From Fusibacter sp963666805 (lineage in GTDB: Bacteria > Bacillota > Clostridia > Peptostreptococcales > Acidaminobacteraceae), in assembly GCA_963666805.2 (NCBI GenBank), contig CAXXWR010000007.1, positions 310,001 through 374,000 on the forward strand: a stretch of 64,000 nt of DNA, in the 5' to 3' direction. This document shows, piece after piece, positions 9,241 to 17,359 of the stretch. Position 1 is the first letter of the stretch. Each line of letters begins with the position of its first letter. The notes beneath the pieces are model-generated. The model searched no databases. It was not told where the DNA came from and worked only from the letters and a program-made list of their open reading frames with translations. The translations under genes and the position numbers were made by a program.

Positions 9241-9263
9241 AAGGAGGGGACTCATTAAGAGTC
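9241..9263 (+). promoter_or_regulatory. Distant Shine-Dalgarno with hairpin spacer before Sir2
   Basis: AAGGAGGG (9241-9248) is the only good ribosome binding site, but it ends 25 bases before ATG 9274, which is far too long. A 5-bp inverted repeat GACTC-attaa-GAGTC (9249-9263) fills the gap. If it folds, the effective spacing falls to 10 bases. No in-frame alternative start exists between them; a TAA stop at 9256 closes the frame. Confidence 0.45.
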
Positions 9264-9273
9264 ATCATACGTT

Positions 9274-10029
9274 ATGTCCGATAAGAAACTTAAGCAACTC
9301 TATGACTTAATTGAAAAGTCCAACCGCATTGTCTTCTTTGGCGGTGCAGGCACCTCAACGGAAAGTAATGTCCCTGATTTTAGATCTAAAGATGGCCTCT
9401 ACAATCAAAACTTTCATGGTTATAATCCAGAAGAAATTCTCAGTCATTCTTTTTTCTTCGATCATACAGCTCTTTTTTACGAGTATACTTTAACCCATCT
9501 CATGAAAGACAATATTCATCCTCATTTTGGTCATTATGCCTTAGTGGAACTTGAAAAGAGAGGCAAGCTAAAAGCCATTGTCACACAAAATATTGATGCC
9601 CTTCACCAAATGGCAGGCAGTCAAAAGGTATTAGAACTTCACGGGTCTTTAGCCCGTTATACCTGCACAGCTTGTCAACGTGAATACGTTTTAGATCAGC
9701 TTGATTTTAATCAAGAATCTCCTATTCCTCATTGTCTTCATTGTAGAGGAATCATGAAACCTAACGTCGTTCTCTATGGCGAATCCTTAGATGGCAATGT
9801 CATCAATGATACCATTAGAGCTATCTCTCAAGCAGATTGTCTCATTGTCTGCGGGACTTCGCTCGTTGTTTATCCAGCAGCAAGTTTTATCGAATTCTTC
9901 CGAGGTGATAATCTTATTCTCATCAATAAGGACACCACTCCCTATGACTTCAAAGCCAACTTAGTCATTCATGACAGTTTTGGCGAAACATTTAAGAAAA
10001 TAAGTCAATTCAAGACCAATGAATCGTAA
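9274..10029 (+). CDS. cobB: Sir2-family NAD-dependent protein deacylase
   Basis: A 251-residue sirtuin, the usual length for bacterial enzymes. The NAD-binding motif is GGAGTSTESNVPDFRS (residues 18-33, with Val where the family often has Ile). The QNIDALH motif follows, then the catalytic histidine in ELHGS. Four zinc cysteines form CTAC and CLHC, and the cofactor-binding GTSLVVYPAAS is present. The protein removes acyl groups from lysines using NAD, releasing nicotinamide and O-acyl-ADP-ribose; it is cytosolic. It is monocistronic and convergent with argC across a strong hairpin. Its translation signal is odd (see 9241-9263). Confidence 0.93.
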   Translation: MSDKKLKQLYDLIEKSNRIVFFGGAGTSTESNVPDFRSKDGLYNQNFHGYNPEEILSHSFFFDHTALFYEYTLTHLMKDNIHPHFGHYALVELEKRGKLKAIVTQNIDALHQMAGSQKVLELHGSLARYTCTACQREYVLDQLDFNQESPIPHCLHCRGIMKPNVVLYGESLDGNVINDTIRAISQADCLIVCGTSLVVYPAASFIEFFRGDNLILINKDTTPYDFKANLVIHDSFGETFKKISQFKTNES

Positions 10030-10039
10030 CCATTAAAAA

Positions 10040-10108
10040 TAAAAGACGTTAAAGCAGTGTATTAAAAGTCCACGTTTACCTTTCAAGTAACTGCTTTAAC
10101 GTCTTTTA
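10040..10108. terminator. Bidirectional terminator between sir2 and argC
   Basis: A perfect 19-bp stem, TAAAAGACGTTAAAGCAGT (10040-10058) with its complement (10090-10108), encloses a 31-base loop. Both strands leave the stem on a T-run. It serves the convergent Sir2 and argC genes. The loop is much longer than usual. Confidence 0.75.
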
Positions 10109-10114
10109 TTGATA

Positions 10115-11053
10115 TTATAAAGCTGTCATCAATGGATAATGACACTTCATATTGATGGTTTGAATAACAGCACCACTAGCCCCTTTTCCCAGGTTGTCAC
10201 ACTGAATAACCAAAACCGGTTGTTCATCATTACCTGCAAGTCCAATCTTAAATTGATTTGAAAAATCACTTGCATCGGTGTCCCACTTACCCTCTAATTG
10301 CCCCAACCATGTATAAAAAGGACTCTCTCCATAGTAGGTTTTATAAAGATTTTTAAAAAAGGCTTCATCAAGTTTGTCAGCTGTATTTAACGTTTCCAAT
10401 GGTGCTAGATCCTGAAGAGGAAGGGCAATAGCAATTCCCCGCGGGTGTCCTCCAATGATGGGCATGAAATAAGGTTTAACTTTTAGACCTGTATAAGTCA
10501 TCATTTCAGGTAAATGTTTATGCGCCAAACTCAAGCTGTAGAAAACAGGACTCTTATGACCCGTTTTTTCATAAGTTTCAATCATTTTTCGACCGCCCCC
10601 TGTATAACCTGTAACGCTAACCAGAGACAAGACTGCTTCCTCGCTGATTAATTTTTCTTGAATAAGCGGTCTGATGAGCAGTATGGCAGCCGTCGCATGA
10701 CAGCCAGGATTAGCAATGCGATTTGAAGCCATTATTTTTTGCCTTTGACACGCACTCAATTCTGGGAGACCATAAACCCATTCTTCATCACATCGAAAAG
10801 CTGTACTGGTATCAATTACAAGTGCTGAGCTGTTACCAATAAACGTCATTGCTTCTCTACTGCCGTCATCTGGTAAACACAATATAATAATGTCTACTTC
10901 ATTCATTCTCTTTTGTCTTGCTATAGGGTCATGGCGCAATTCATAAGGGATTTCAACTAAGTCTAAATAAGGGTGTGCTAACACCATTTCTTTAATTCTT
11001 AAACCGGTTGTACCATGTTGTCCATCAATATATACCTTTTGTTGCTCTAACAT
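10115..11053 (-). CDS. argC: N-acetyl-gamma-glutamyl-phosphate reductase (class 2)
   Basis: A 312-residue NADPH-dependent reductase of arginine biosynthesis, of the short class-2 form (class 1 is about 345). The Rossmann start is VYIDGQHGTTGLRI. The active-site cysteine lies in NPGCHATA, VSVTGYTGGG and the histidine region IIGGHPRG follow, and the C-terminal signature is DNLGKGASGAVIQTINM. GAGGAGG lies just upstream of ATG 11053. It stands alone: the other arg genes are not adjacent, and a terminator separates it from the aminotransferase gene upstream. Confidence 0.93.
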   Translation of the reverse strand: MLEQQKVYIDGQHGTTGLRIKEMVLAHPYLDLVEIPYELRHDPIARQKRMNEVDIIILCLPDDGSREAMTFIGNSSALVIDTSTAFRCDEEWVYGLPELSACQRQKIMASNRIANPGCHATAAILLIRPLIQEKLISEEAVLSLVSVTGYTGGGRKMIETYEKTGHKSPVFYSLSLAHKHLPEMMTYTGLKVKPYFMPIIGGHPRGIAIALPLQDLAPLETLNTADKLDEAFFKNLYKTYYGESPFYTWLGQLEGKWDTDASDFSNQFKIGLAGNDEQPVLVIQCDNLGKGASGAVIQTINMKCHYPLMTAL

Positions 11054-11158
11054 TCTTCCTCCTCTATTGATTCAATAATCATGACTACTTATCAGGATTT
11101 TTAAATAATTATACATAAAAAAGAATATAAATTCAACACTGGTTATCTGTTTTTATGA

Positions 11159-11209
11159 AAAAGCACTAAAAAAAGGTCAACCCTTTAAGTTGACCTTTTC
11201 AGTGCTTTT
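11159..11209 (-). terminator. Terminator after the aminotransferase gene
   Basis: An outer stem AAAAGCACT / AGTGCTTTT and an inner stem AGGTCAAC / GTTGACCT close on a 7-base loop. The hairpin lies 24 bases past the aminotransferase stop on the minus strand and separates it from argC. Confidence 0.8.
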
Positions 11210-11232
11210 CTCTTGATTGGCGAGTAACGGTT

Positions 11233-12429
11233 CTATTCCTCGCTATTATAAATAGCTTCTTTTAAAAGTGCTCCTAACCGTTCAATCCCTTCAACAATCT
11301 TATCATTCGGCATATTGGAATAATTAAGGCGCATTGCATTATGATGCCCACCATTAGGATAAAAAGAGGCACCCGGAACGAAGGCAACTTGCTTTTTAAC
11401 CGCTTTTTCCATAAGTTCTTTGGTGTCTACCGATTCAGGACATTCAACCCATGTAAAAAGTCCTCCTTCTGGTTTTTCATAGACAACCTCTTTTGGAAAA
11501 GTTCGAGCCATTGTCTCCATCATCAAGTCACGCCTTTCTCTATAAAGTGACTTGATTTTCTCAATATGGTCATCTAAGCTATATTCATCTAAGTACCGAC
11601 TCAACTCACATTGAGAGATTGATGATGTTTGTAGATCTGCACTTTGTTTAACCATAATATATTTAGATAATAATTCGGGTTCAGCAGAAACCCAACCAAT
11701 TCTTAACCCTGGGGAAAACGTTTTAGAGAAAGTGCCTAAGTAGATAACACGACCTTCTGTATCAAGCGATTGAACAGCTGGCAAAAACGCACCTTCAAAA
11801 CGCAATTCGCCATAAGGATTATCTTCAATAATAATCATGTCATAACGATTAGCCATTTCAACAAGCGCCTTTCTTCTTTCTAAACTCCATGTATGTCCAG
11901 AAGGGTTCTGGAAATCAGGAATCACATAGATAAACTTGGCTTGTGGTGTTTCTTGAATCACTGCTTCAAGGTCTGCCATAATCATCCCCTCATGATCCAT
12001 TTCAACATCCTTAAATTGACATTCATAAGCCTTAAAGGCATTGATAGCACCAAGATATGTTGGTGTTTCACAAATAACAGTATCTCCTGGATTTAAGAAA
12101 ATTTTTCCCGAAAAGTCCAGTCCTTGTTGTGAACCACTCGTAATCAAAATATCGTCTTTGGATTTGTGGATGCCTTGTTTCTCCAAACGCTTTCTAATAT
12201 GTTCTCTAAGTGGTGGATACCCTTCTGTAGTACTGTACTGAAGTGCTTCCATTCCAATTTCATCAATTACAAGTTCTGAAACCTTCTTCATTTCTTCAAG
12301 TGGAAATAATTCTGGCGCCGGCAATCCACCTGCAAAAGAAATCATCCCCGGCATTTGAGTCAACTTTAATATTTCTCTGATTTCTGAAGTCGTCGTCTTG
12401 TTCATTCGATCTGAATAACGTGCTTTCAT
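11233..12429 (-). CDS. PLP-dependent aminotransferase, class I (2-aminoadipate/MocR-like fold)
   Basis: A 398-residue fold-type I aminotransferase close to the LysN/KAT-II/aromatic group. Visible motifs are MISFAGGLPAPELFP near the N-terminus, LQYSTTEGYPPLREHI, TSGSQQGLDF, the PDFQNPSG loop, IIEDNPYGELRFEG, the PLP lysine in GTFSKTFSPGLRIGW, and the substrate arginine in MRLNYSN near the C-terminus. Enzymes of this group transfer amino groups from aromatic, branched or 2-aminoadipate substrates to 2-oxoglutarate, and the exact substrate cannot be read here. It is a single-gene unit, with the nitroreductase-like gene 46 bases upstream on the same strand. Confidence 0.87.
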   Translation of the reverse strand: MKARYSDRMNKTTTSEIREILKLTQMPGMISFAGGLPAPELFPLEEMKKVSELVIDEIGMEALQYSTTEGYPPLREHIRKRLEKQGIHKSKDDILITSGSQQGLDFSGKIFLNPGDTVICETPTYLGAINAFKAYECQFKDVEMDHEGMIMADLEAVIQETPQAKFIYVIPDFQNPSGHTWSLERRKALVEMANRYDMIIIEDNPYGELRFEGAFLPAVQSLDTEGRVIYLGTFSKTFSPGLRIGWVSAEPELLSKYIMVKQSADLQTSSISQCELSRYLDEYSLDDHIEKIKSLYRERRDLMMETMARTFPKEVVYEKPEGGLFTWVECPESVDTKELMEKAVKKQVAFVPGASFYPNGGHHNAMRLNYSNMPNDKIVEGIERLGALLKEAIYNSEE

Positions 12430-12475
12430 TTTTCCCCCTCATTTCTCGCATTAAATGGTGAAGTAATACTTCACT

Positions 12476-13345
12476 CTAAACGCTTAAACTTAATGTACTA
12501 ATGTATTCTTGATTGCTGTTGGCTAAAGCATAATCAACGGTCTCTTTGACTGTCCATTCCACTTGGTAACCGCTTTCTACTGATACACATTCAAAATGAT
12601 ACATGGCAATACCAATATCAATATATTGCATATCAAATTTTGCGCTTGCACCGCCATAGTTAGGCGTGTGTTCAAGTATGAAATCAACGGTTTGACTCTC
12701 TTGATGATATACAAGTCGCCAAGGCTGTTTGTTAGAAGCTGATGGCCCTAAACGAACCGCTTCAAAAGCATCTTCATACAAAGGCACATCTGATTTTTCT
12801 AAAACCTGTTCAAAAGAATCCTTATAAAAAAGGGATGCCCATTGCTTCTTAGAATCTGCACCGACTAGCCGTCTCATTGCCATCCCCATAAACCGTTCTT
12901 TTTCTTGATAATATCCTACTGGACTAATTGCTGGAATGACCTCACTTTTATCAATTTCTAATTGATTTTCAATGGCCATTTTTTTAAAAGTTCCCCCCAG
13001 CCAACACGTCCCAATTTCCCGTGCTGTTAAATCAATGATTAATGATTCAAATATATAACCTAAATCAATCAAAGCAGGCTTGGTATTCTTACATTTGGAA
13101 ACCACATACCCCGAAGGTTTTTTAATGACACCATAGGTGCCAATTTTTTCACCATCTGGTGCAATATTATTATTGACTGGAATATAATAAAAAGAAGCAT
13201 GGTGTCCTAAAGGTCCCTTTTGATGCCCCAGCTGATTAACGCTGTTTTTTAAGCTTTTAATATCATCTGGGCTCAGCTCTTTGGGCGTATAGGTTCTAAC
13301 CGATTTCCTTCTTTTGATGGCTTCTCGTTTTGTCTCTGCTATCAT
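12476..13345 (-). CDS. Nitroreductase-family flavoprotein (TM1586 type)
   Basis: A 289-residue protein of the nitroreductase superfamily. It opens with REAIKRRKSVRTYTPKELSPDDI, the FMN-phosphate-binding RRSxRxY-type motif. The middle has FESLIIDLTAREIGTCWLGGTF and the second half has EAVRLGPSASNKQPWRLVY, a repeated nitroreductase signature, with IDIGIAMYHFE near the C-terminus. Two half-domains in one chain fit the TM1586-like subfamily. It probably binds FMN and uses NAD(P)H; the substrate is unknown. It lies between ndk and the aminotransferase, all on the minus strand. Confidence 0.8.
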   Translation of the reverse strand: MIAETKREAIKRRKSVRTYTPKELSPDDIKSLKNSVNQLGHQKGPLGHHASFYYIPVNNNIAPDGEKIGTYGVIKKPSGYVVSKCKNTKPALIDLGYIFESLIIDLTAREIGTCWLGGTFKKMAIENQLEIDKSEVIPAISPVGYYQEKERFMGMAMRRLVGADSKKQWASLFYKDSFEQVLEKSDVPLYEDAFEAVRLGPSASNKQPWRLVYHQESQTVDFILEHTPNYGGASAKFDMQYIDIGIAMYHFECVSVESGYQVEWTVKETVDYALANSNQEYISTLSLSV

Positions 13346-13386
13346 TGTCTATCTCCTCATTCTCTATTCGTTATTGATACTCTTAC

Positions 13387-13797
13387 TTATGACTTAAACC
13401 ATATTGCAATTTCACGAGCTGCACTCTCAGGACTATCAGAACCATGGACCACATTTTGAGTAACATCTAAGGCATATTGTCCTCTGATACTGCCACATTC
13501 AGCTTCTAAAAATTGAGTTGCACCATTGAGTTTTCTAACCACTTGGATAGCGTCTTTGCCTGATAGTGCCATCACAAGCGAAGGTCCTGATTGCATAAAA
13601 CTCAACAGGTTATCATAAAAAGATTTGCCCTTATGCTCTGCATAATGTGCTTCAAGTGCCTCTAAAGAAGCAATCCCATAAGACATGTCTTCAATAATGA
13701 GCCCCTTCTTTTCATAGATTTGAATAAGTTCTCCTACCAATTGTCTTTTAACCGCATCTGGCTTAATGATGACCAATGTTTGTTCCATTTGACTCAT
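13387..13797 (-). CDS. ndk: Nucleoside diphosphate kinase
   Basis: A 136-residue kinase of normal family length that equalises nucleoside triphosphate pools using ATP. It starts MSQMEQTLVIIKPDAVKRQLVGEL and carries the phosphohistidine in NVVHGSDSPESAAREIAIWF. I chose ATG 13797, which has AAGGAGT 7 bases upstream, rather than the in-frame ATG at 13815 that would overlap that site. The start lies inside the 3' end of the preceding membrane-protein gene (35-base overlap), which suggests translational coupling. Confidence 0.95.
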   Translation of the reverse strand: MSQMEQTLVIIKPDAVKRQLVGELIQIYEKKGLIIEDMSYGIASLEALEAHYAEHKGKSFYDNLLSFMQSGPSLVMALSGKDAIQVVRKLNGATQFLEAECGSIRGQYALDVTQNVVHGSDSPESAAREIAIWFKS

Positions 13798-14497
13798 AAT
13801 GTTGACTCCTTCCATAATAGGTTTCTGGGGCTAAATTTGCCGCTATTTTAAAATAGTACGCTTTCTTTGTCGTTTCTTTTGTCAATTTTCCAAGCCAATA
13901 GTGCAACTCAGCAAATTGAAGATTGGCTTGTTCTTCTGCTCTTAAAGCCATCCAGTCTGATGAATTCATTTGATCTGTCTTAATATCAAAACGTTCCATC
14001 ATACAGACTTCAATGCCCAGTGGTTTTGATATTTTTCCATAGAATTGATGGGCTGAGCGCAGATGATCAGGGTGAATTTTACCGTCTCTTTCAAAATCAA
14101 TATTAGCCCTAACAAAATAGTACCACGCATTTAATCTGGCTACTCCAAAAGCATGAGGTGGCGGCATCTGACTTGCCGTATCAAAATCTCCCTCAAGATA
14201 AGCCAACAACTGGTTAACCCCTTGAGTCACTTCTTTCTTGAACAGCGGAATCATCAGTGTGTGATCCAATTCTACTAACATTTGACGCGCCGTATCAAAA
14301 TCAACACAGACATAAATACGTCTAAGAATAACATCCAAATAGCGTTCAATTTGTCTTAGGTCTAATAAGTATATCCCAATGCCTACGAGCAGGAGCATTA
14401 GTAGGCCCTTTAAAAGAGAGATAGCAATCATATAATACCCACTCAATACAATGAGTAATCCCAGTACAAATCCTTTGATTAATTTAATGTGTTTCAT
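13763..14497 (-). CDS. Hypothetical protein with two N-terminal membrane segments
   Basis: A 244-residue protein that I do not recognise. Two hydrophobic segments come first (about residues 8-26, GFVLGLLIVLSGYYMIAI, and 28-46, LLKGLLMLLLVGIGIYLLDL). A soluble, mainly helical domain follows, rich in Tyr/Trp/Ala and resembling a tetratricopeptide-like helical array. A pattern DFDTARQM / DFDTASQM occurs at about residues 67 and 104 and hints at an internal repeat. It overlaps ndk by 35 bases and follows a 286-residue unknown gene by 63 bases. Topology suggests a membrane-anchored cytoplasmic scaffold. Confidence 0.7.
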   Translation of the reverse strand: MKHIKLIKGFVLGLLIVLSGYYMIAISLLKGLLMLLLVGIGIYLLDLRQIERYLDVILRRIYVCVDFDTARQMLVELDHTLMIPLFKKEVTQGVNQLLAYLEGDFDTASQMPPPHAFGVARLNAWYYFVRANIDFERDGKIHPDHLRSAHQFYGKISKPLGIEVCMMERFDIKTDQMNSSDWMALRAEEQANLQFAELHYWLGKLTKETTKKAYYFKIAANLAPETYYGRSQHYESNGTNIGHH

Positions 14498-14560
14498 TTT
14501 TATTGTCCTTTGTAAGATTAAAAAGGATACTCATTAGAATATCCTCTTGTTTTTTGTCTA

Positions 14561-15421
14561 TTATTCTAATATCTCTTTTTCCCTCATCTCAATTTCATCT
14601 ATGACTTCTGAGTAAGGTTTGTCAAAACGTGTATATTTACCAATCACTGCGTTAAGTTGATAATGGGTTTGAAGAATCGTATGGTCTAAACACATGGCAC
14701 GGCAAGCGGTTAATATAAAGCGATCCATCTTGGGTGAATTCTTCATTAGCTGTCTATAAATATACTCAAGCGTTGGTGCATCTTTTATATCTAAAAGCTT
14801 AAAATAAAGTTTTAAATCATTGTTTTCACATTTTTCATAAATAACCTGTCTTAAAGTCTCATAGCCTTTTTCCTTCTTTATCTTGAGAAGGGCAAGCAAG
14901 TCATATTTTAATTTACGATACGTATAATCAAAATTTTTATACTTGATGACAATCTTATCTTCTTCTTCGATCTCAAGTTGATCTTTGTCTCTATAAAGTC
15001 GCTGAAAATTACTTTTTAGAAAATCATTGCCTAAAAATGTAATTAAATAACTAATAATCGCATCTGAATCGATGCCTTTTTGAATCATCAGTGTTCCAGC
15101 CCCTAAAATAACTAACTTAGCATAATAGATATCACTATCATCAAAGTTAAAGCTATAATCTTCTATCACATCACTAATAATCATAGGATTAATCCCTGCA
15201 TGAATAAGGGAAATGAGTAAATAAAATGAACGATCCATTTCATAAAGTGGTGAATTGATAATTTCAGGTATTCCTTTATCATTTGCAAGCGAACTTGCCC
15301 TCCCCACTAACTTTATGTAGTAGACCAAAGTAAATTTATCAGTAATTGGTAACGTTTGAATACGGCTTAAATCAAAGGTGTTGGCAATGTAGTCTGTTAA
15401 ATGTTCCTCTTTTTTAATCAT
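14561..15421 (-). CDS. Hypothetical protein, all-helical, unknown function
   Basis: A 286-residue soluble protein without a signal peptide or membrane segment. I recognise no family. It is rich in Ile, Leu, Tyr, Lys and acidic residues and looks mostly helical. A charged stretch at about residues 147-165 (RDKDQLEIEEEDKIVIKYKNF) may separate two domains. Start ATG 15421 has a GGAGGA sequence 4 bases upstream. It lies between rubredoxin and the membrane protein that overlaps ndk, all on the minus strand, so the genes may be cotranscribed. Confidence 0.65.
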   Translation of the reverse strand: MIKKEEHLTDYIANTFDLSRIQTLPITDKFTLVYYIKLVGRASSLANDKGIPEIINSPLYEMDRSFYLLISLIHAGINPMIISDVIEDYSFNFDDSDIYYAKLVILGAGTLMIQKGIDSDAIISYLITFLGNDFLKSNFQRLYRDKDQLEIEEEDKIVIKYKNFDYTYRKLKYDLLALLKIKKEKGYETLRQVIYEKCENNDLKLYFKLLDIKDAPTLEYIYRQLMKNSPKMDRFILTACRAMCLDHTILQTHYQLNAVIGKYTRFDKPYSEVIDEIEMREKEILE

Positions 15422-15460
15422 TATATCCTCCCCATCACTTCTACTATTATCAGTTACTCA

Positions 15461-15631
15461 CTATGCTTTTTTATCTACTGGTGTAAACGCCATTTTAGGC
15501 TGATTACAGGTTGGACATTTCCAATCCTCAGGAAGGTCTTCAAAAGCAGTTCCCTTAGGAATATCATGAATCCAATCGCCACGTTCTGGTTTATACTCGT
15601 AACCACACACTGAACATTTATAATTTTGCAT
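15461..15631 (-). CDS. Rubredoxin
   Basis: A 56-residue one-iron electron carrier. Two cysteine knuckles, CSVCGYEY and CPTCNQPK, bind the iron. The fold signature PKGTAFEDLPEDWKCP is clear. The loop after the first knuckle reads KPERGDWIHDI rather than the usual DPExGD form, and the second knuckle has Asn instead of Gly after the last cysteine, so it is a somewhat divergent member. I start it at ATG 15631, with GAGAGGTG upstream. It suits an anaerobe that needs electron transfer to oxygen- or superoxide-detoxifying enzymes. No partner is adjacent. Confidence 0.9.
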   Translation of the reverse strand: MQNYKCSVCGYEYKPERGDWIHDIPKGTAFEDLPEDWKCPTCNQPKMAFTPVDKKA

Positions 15632-15863
15632 ACTTTCACCTCTCATTCTTTTCATACTTCTATGAGGCTATTATATCATTTTAGTGTAGTTTCGTCGTCA
15701 CTTTTATGTTTAAAAGTTAATACATGACTTGTCTTCTCCCTGTGTTTCAAACGCTCTCTTTGGGTATATAAAAGATATGTAATAATAACTATGATTACTT
15801 ACAGTTGATCGTGATGGTCATTTTAAAAATAAGCCATTTTCTTTTTAAAAAGGAGGAAAGAAC

Positions 15864-16406
15864 ATGAGTATGCAAATATATACCAAAACAGGTGATAAGG
15901 GTACAACCAGCCTATATGATGGTACGAGAGTAGATAAAGATGATATTCGCGTAGAAAGCTACGGCACAGTAGATGAGCTTAACGCTTCACTGGGAGTCGC
16001 TAGACAGTACTGCACTGACGAAACCATCAAGTCCTTTTTATTTGACTTACAGCGCAAGCTTTTTAATGTTGCTGGTGAACTCGCCACCCAAGCATCAGAA
16101 AAATTTCCTGAAAGAGTAACCGAAACTGATATTGAATGGCTGGAAAAAACAATTGATACCTATTTGGATAAAATGGATAAAGACGCTCCCTTCCAATTTA
16201 TCATTCCTGGAAGCAATCATTTTAGTGCCTCAATGCATGTCTCTAGAACCGTTTGTAGACGGGCTGAACGTCGTATTCTAACCTTGTCTAAACACGCACC
16301 CATCCGAAGTGATTTGATAAAATTCATCAACCGCTTATCTGATACACTTTACACACTGGCTCGATTTTCTGAAACCGAATTGACTTTGGTTACCTTTCAA
16401 AAATAA
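15864..16406 (+). CDS. Cob(I)alamin adenosyltransferase, PduO type
   Basis: A 180-residue enzyme that transfers adenosyl from ATP to reduced cobalamin, making coenzyme B12. The ATP-binding N-terminus reads YTKTGDKGTTSLYDG, then RVESYGTVDELNASLG. The C-terminal signature RTVCRRAERRI is followed by the helix FINRLSDTLYTLARF. These define the PduO-type family (about 180-190 residues). GGAGG lies 8 bases before ATG 15864. A B12 riboswitch was looked for upstream and not found. The next gene starts 60 bases downstream and may be cotranscribed. Confidence 0.92.
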   Translation: MSMQIYTKTGDKGTTSLYDGTRVDKDDIRVESYGTVDELNASLGVARQYCTDETIKSFLFDLQRKLFNVAGELATQASEKFPERVTETDIEWLEKTIDTYLDKMDKDAPFQFIIPGSNHFSASMHVSRTVCRRAERRILTLSKHAPIRSDLIKFINRLSDTLYTLARFSETELTLVTFQK

Positions 16407-16465
16407 CAGGTAGAATTTTGATTTAAGGTCTTCTAATGTCAATCATAATGAAAGGAGATGATGAT

Positions 16466-17347
16466 ATGAAACGATTAGACGGACTATTATTTGGGGCCTT
16501 TGTTGCAGATGCACTTTGTCTCGCCCCTCACTGGATTTACGACACACAAAAATTAAAACTTGAATACAATCAACTCACCCAGTACAGAGACCCTACTGAT
16601 TCAGTATTTCATGCGGGGAAACATGCTGGAGAACTCACTCATTATGGTGACCAAAGTCTCTTGCTTCTAAAGAGTATTTCTACAGAAAATGGTTATTTAG
16701 AGTCTGCTTACCGCATGCATTGGCTCACTCATATGAGTCACTACAAGGGATACCATGACCATGCGACTAAAACCTCTCTTGATCTTTTAAAACATGAACA
16801 ATGGGGGTCAGACTCTGATGAACTCGGTGGCTTTTCAATCACGAGTCCTTTGATTTTTTATCATTTTGACGATCCTAATCTCAAGGACTATATTCACTCA
16901 TGTGTTAAGCTCACACACAATGATGAGACCCTATTAACCTATAGTCAATACTTGGTAGATGTACTCCTACAAGTCATCATTGGAAATCCACTGAGAGAAA
17001 CTCTAATTGTTTGTTCGAAAAACTACCCTGAAGTTCACCGTATTATGGACAGACTTCTGCAGATTATAGATAGCGACACCGTTGCCACTGTAAAAGACAT
17101 TGGTCAAAGTTGCGGGGCAAAATACAGTTTCCCAGCAACACTTTATTTGGCCATTAAGTACAGTGATGACTATTTAACAGCCCTACAGTATAATATCTTA
17201 TGTGGTGGGGATTCAGCTGCAAGAGGAATGGTGCTTGGCATGCTCATTGGTGCAGCAAATGGTGTTGATAACATTCCTCAGAATCTCATTCAAGATTTGA
17301 GTATAAAAAATACACTAGAGCAATTTATTGAACGTAAAAAACTCTAG
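16466..17347 (+). CDS. ADP-ribosylglycohydrolase-family protein, degenerate metal motifs
   Basis: A 293-residue protein with the ADP-ribosylglycohydrolase fold: LDGLLFGAFVADALCLAPHWIYD at the start and NILCGGDSAARGMVLGMLIGAANG near the end. Classical DraG/ARH enzymes bind two metals through a DDT motif and a GGDTDT motif. Here the first site reads HYGDQSLLLL and the second GGDSAARG, so several ligands are missing. It may be a J1-crystallin-like or otherwise altered member, and hydrolase activity is uncertain. I chose ATG 16466, with AAAGGAG 8 bases upstream. It follows the cobalamin adenosyltransferase gene and converges on a histidine kinase gene. Confidence 0.75.
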   Translation: MKRLDGLLFGAFVADALCLAPHWIYDTQKLKLEYNQLTQYRDPTDSVFHAGKHAGELTHYGDQSLLLLKSISTENGYLESAYRMHWLTHMSHYKGYHDHATKTSLDLLKHEQWGSDSDELGGFSITSPLIFYHFDDPNLKDYIHSCVKLTHNDETLLTYSQYLVDVLLQVIIGNPLRETLIVCSKNYPEVHRIMDRLLQIIDSDTVATVKDIGQSCGAKYSFPATLYLAIKYSDDYLTALQYNILCGGDSAARGMVLGMLIGAANGVDNIPQNLIQDLSIKNTLEQFIERKKL

Positions 17348-17359
17348 TGTCTGTCTCAC

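Noticed and set aside
10115..12429. argC and the aminotransferase as one arginine or lysine operon
   Set aside because: A strong terminator (11159-11209) separates them and no other arg or lys gene is near.
15664..15863. Possible cobalamin riboswitch before the adenosyltransferase gene
   Set aside because: I looked for a B12-box-like GCCACTG segment and long paired leader and saw neither; the leader is short and AT-rich.
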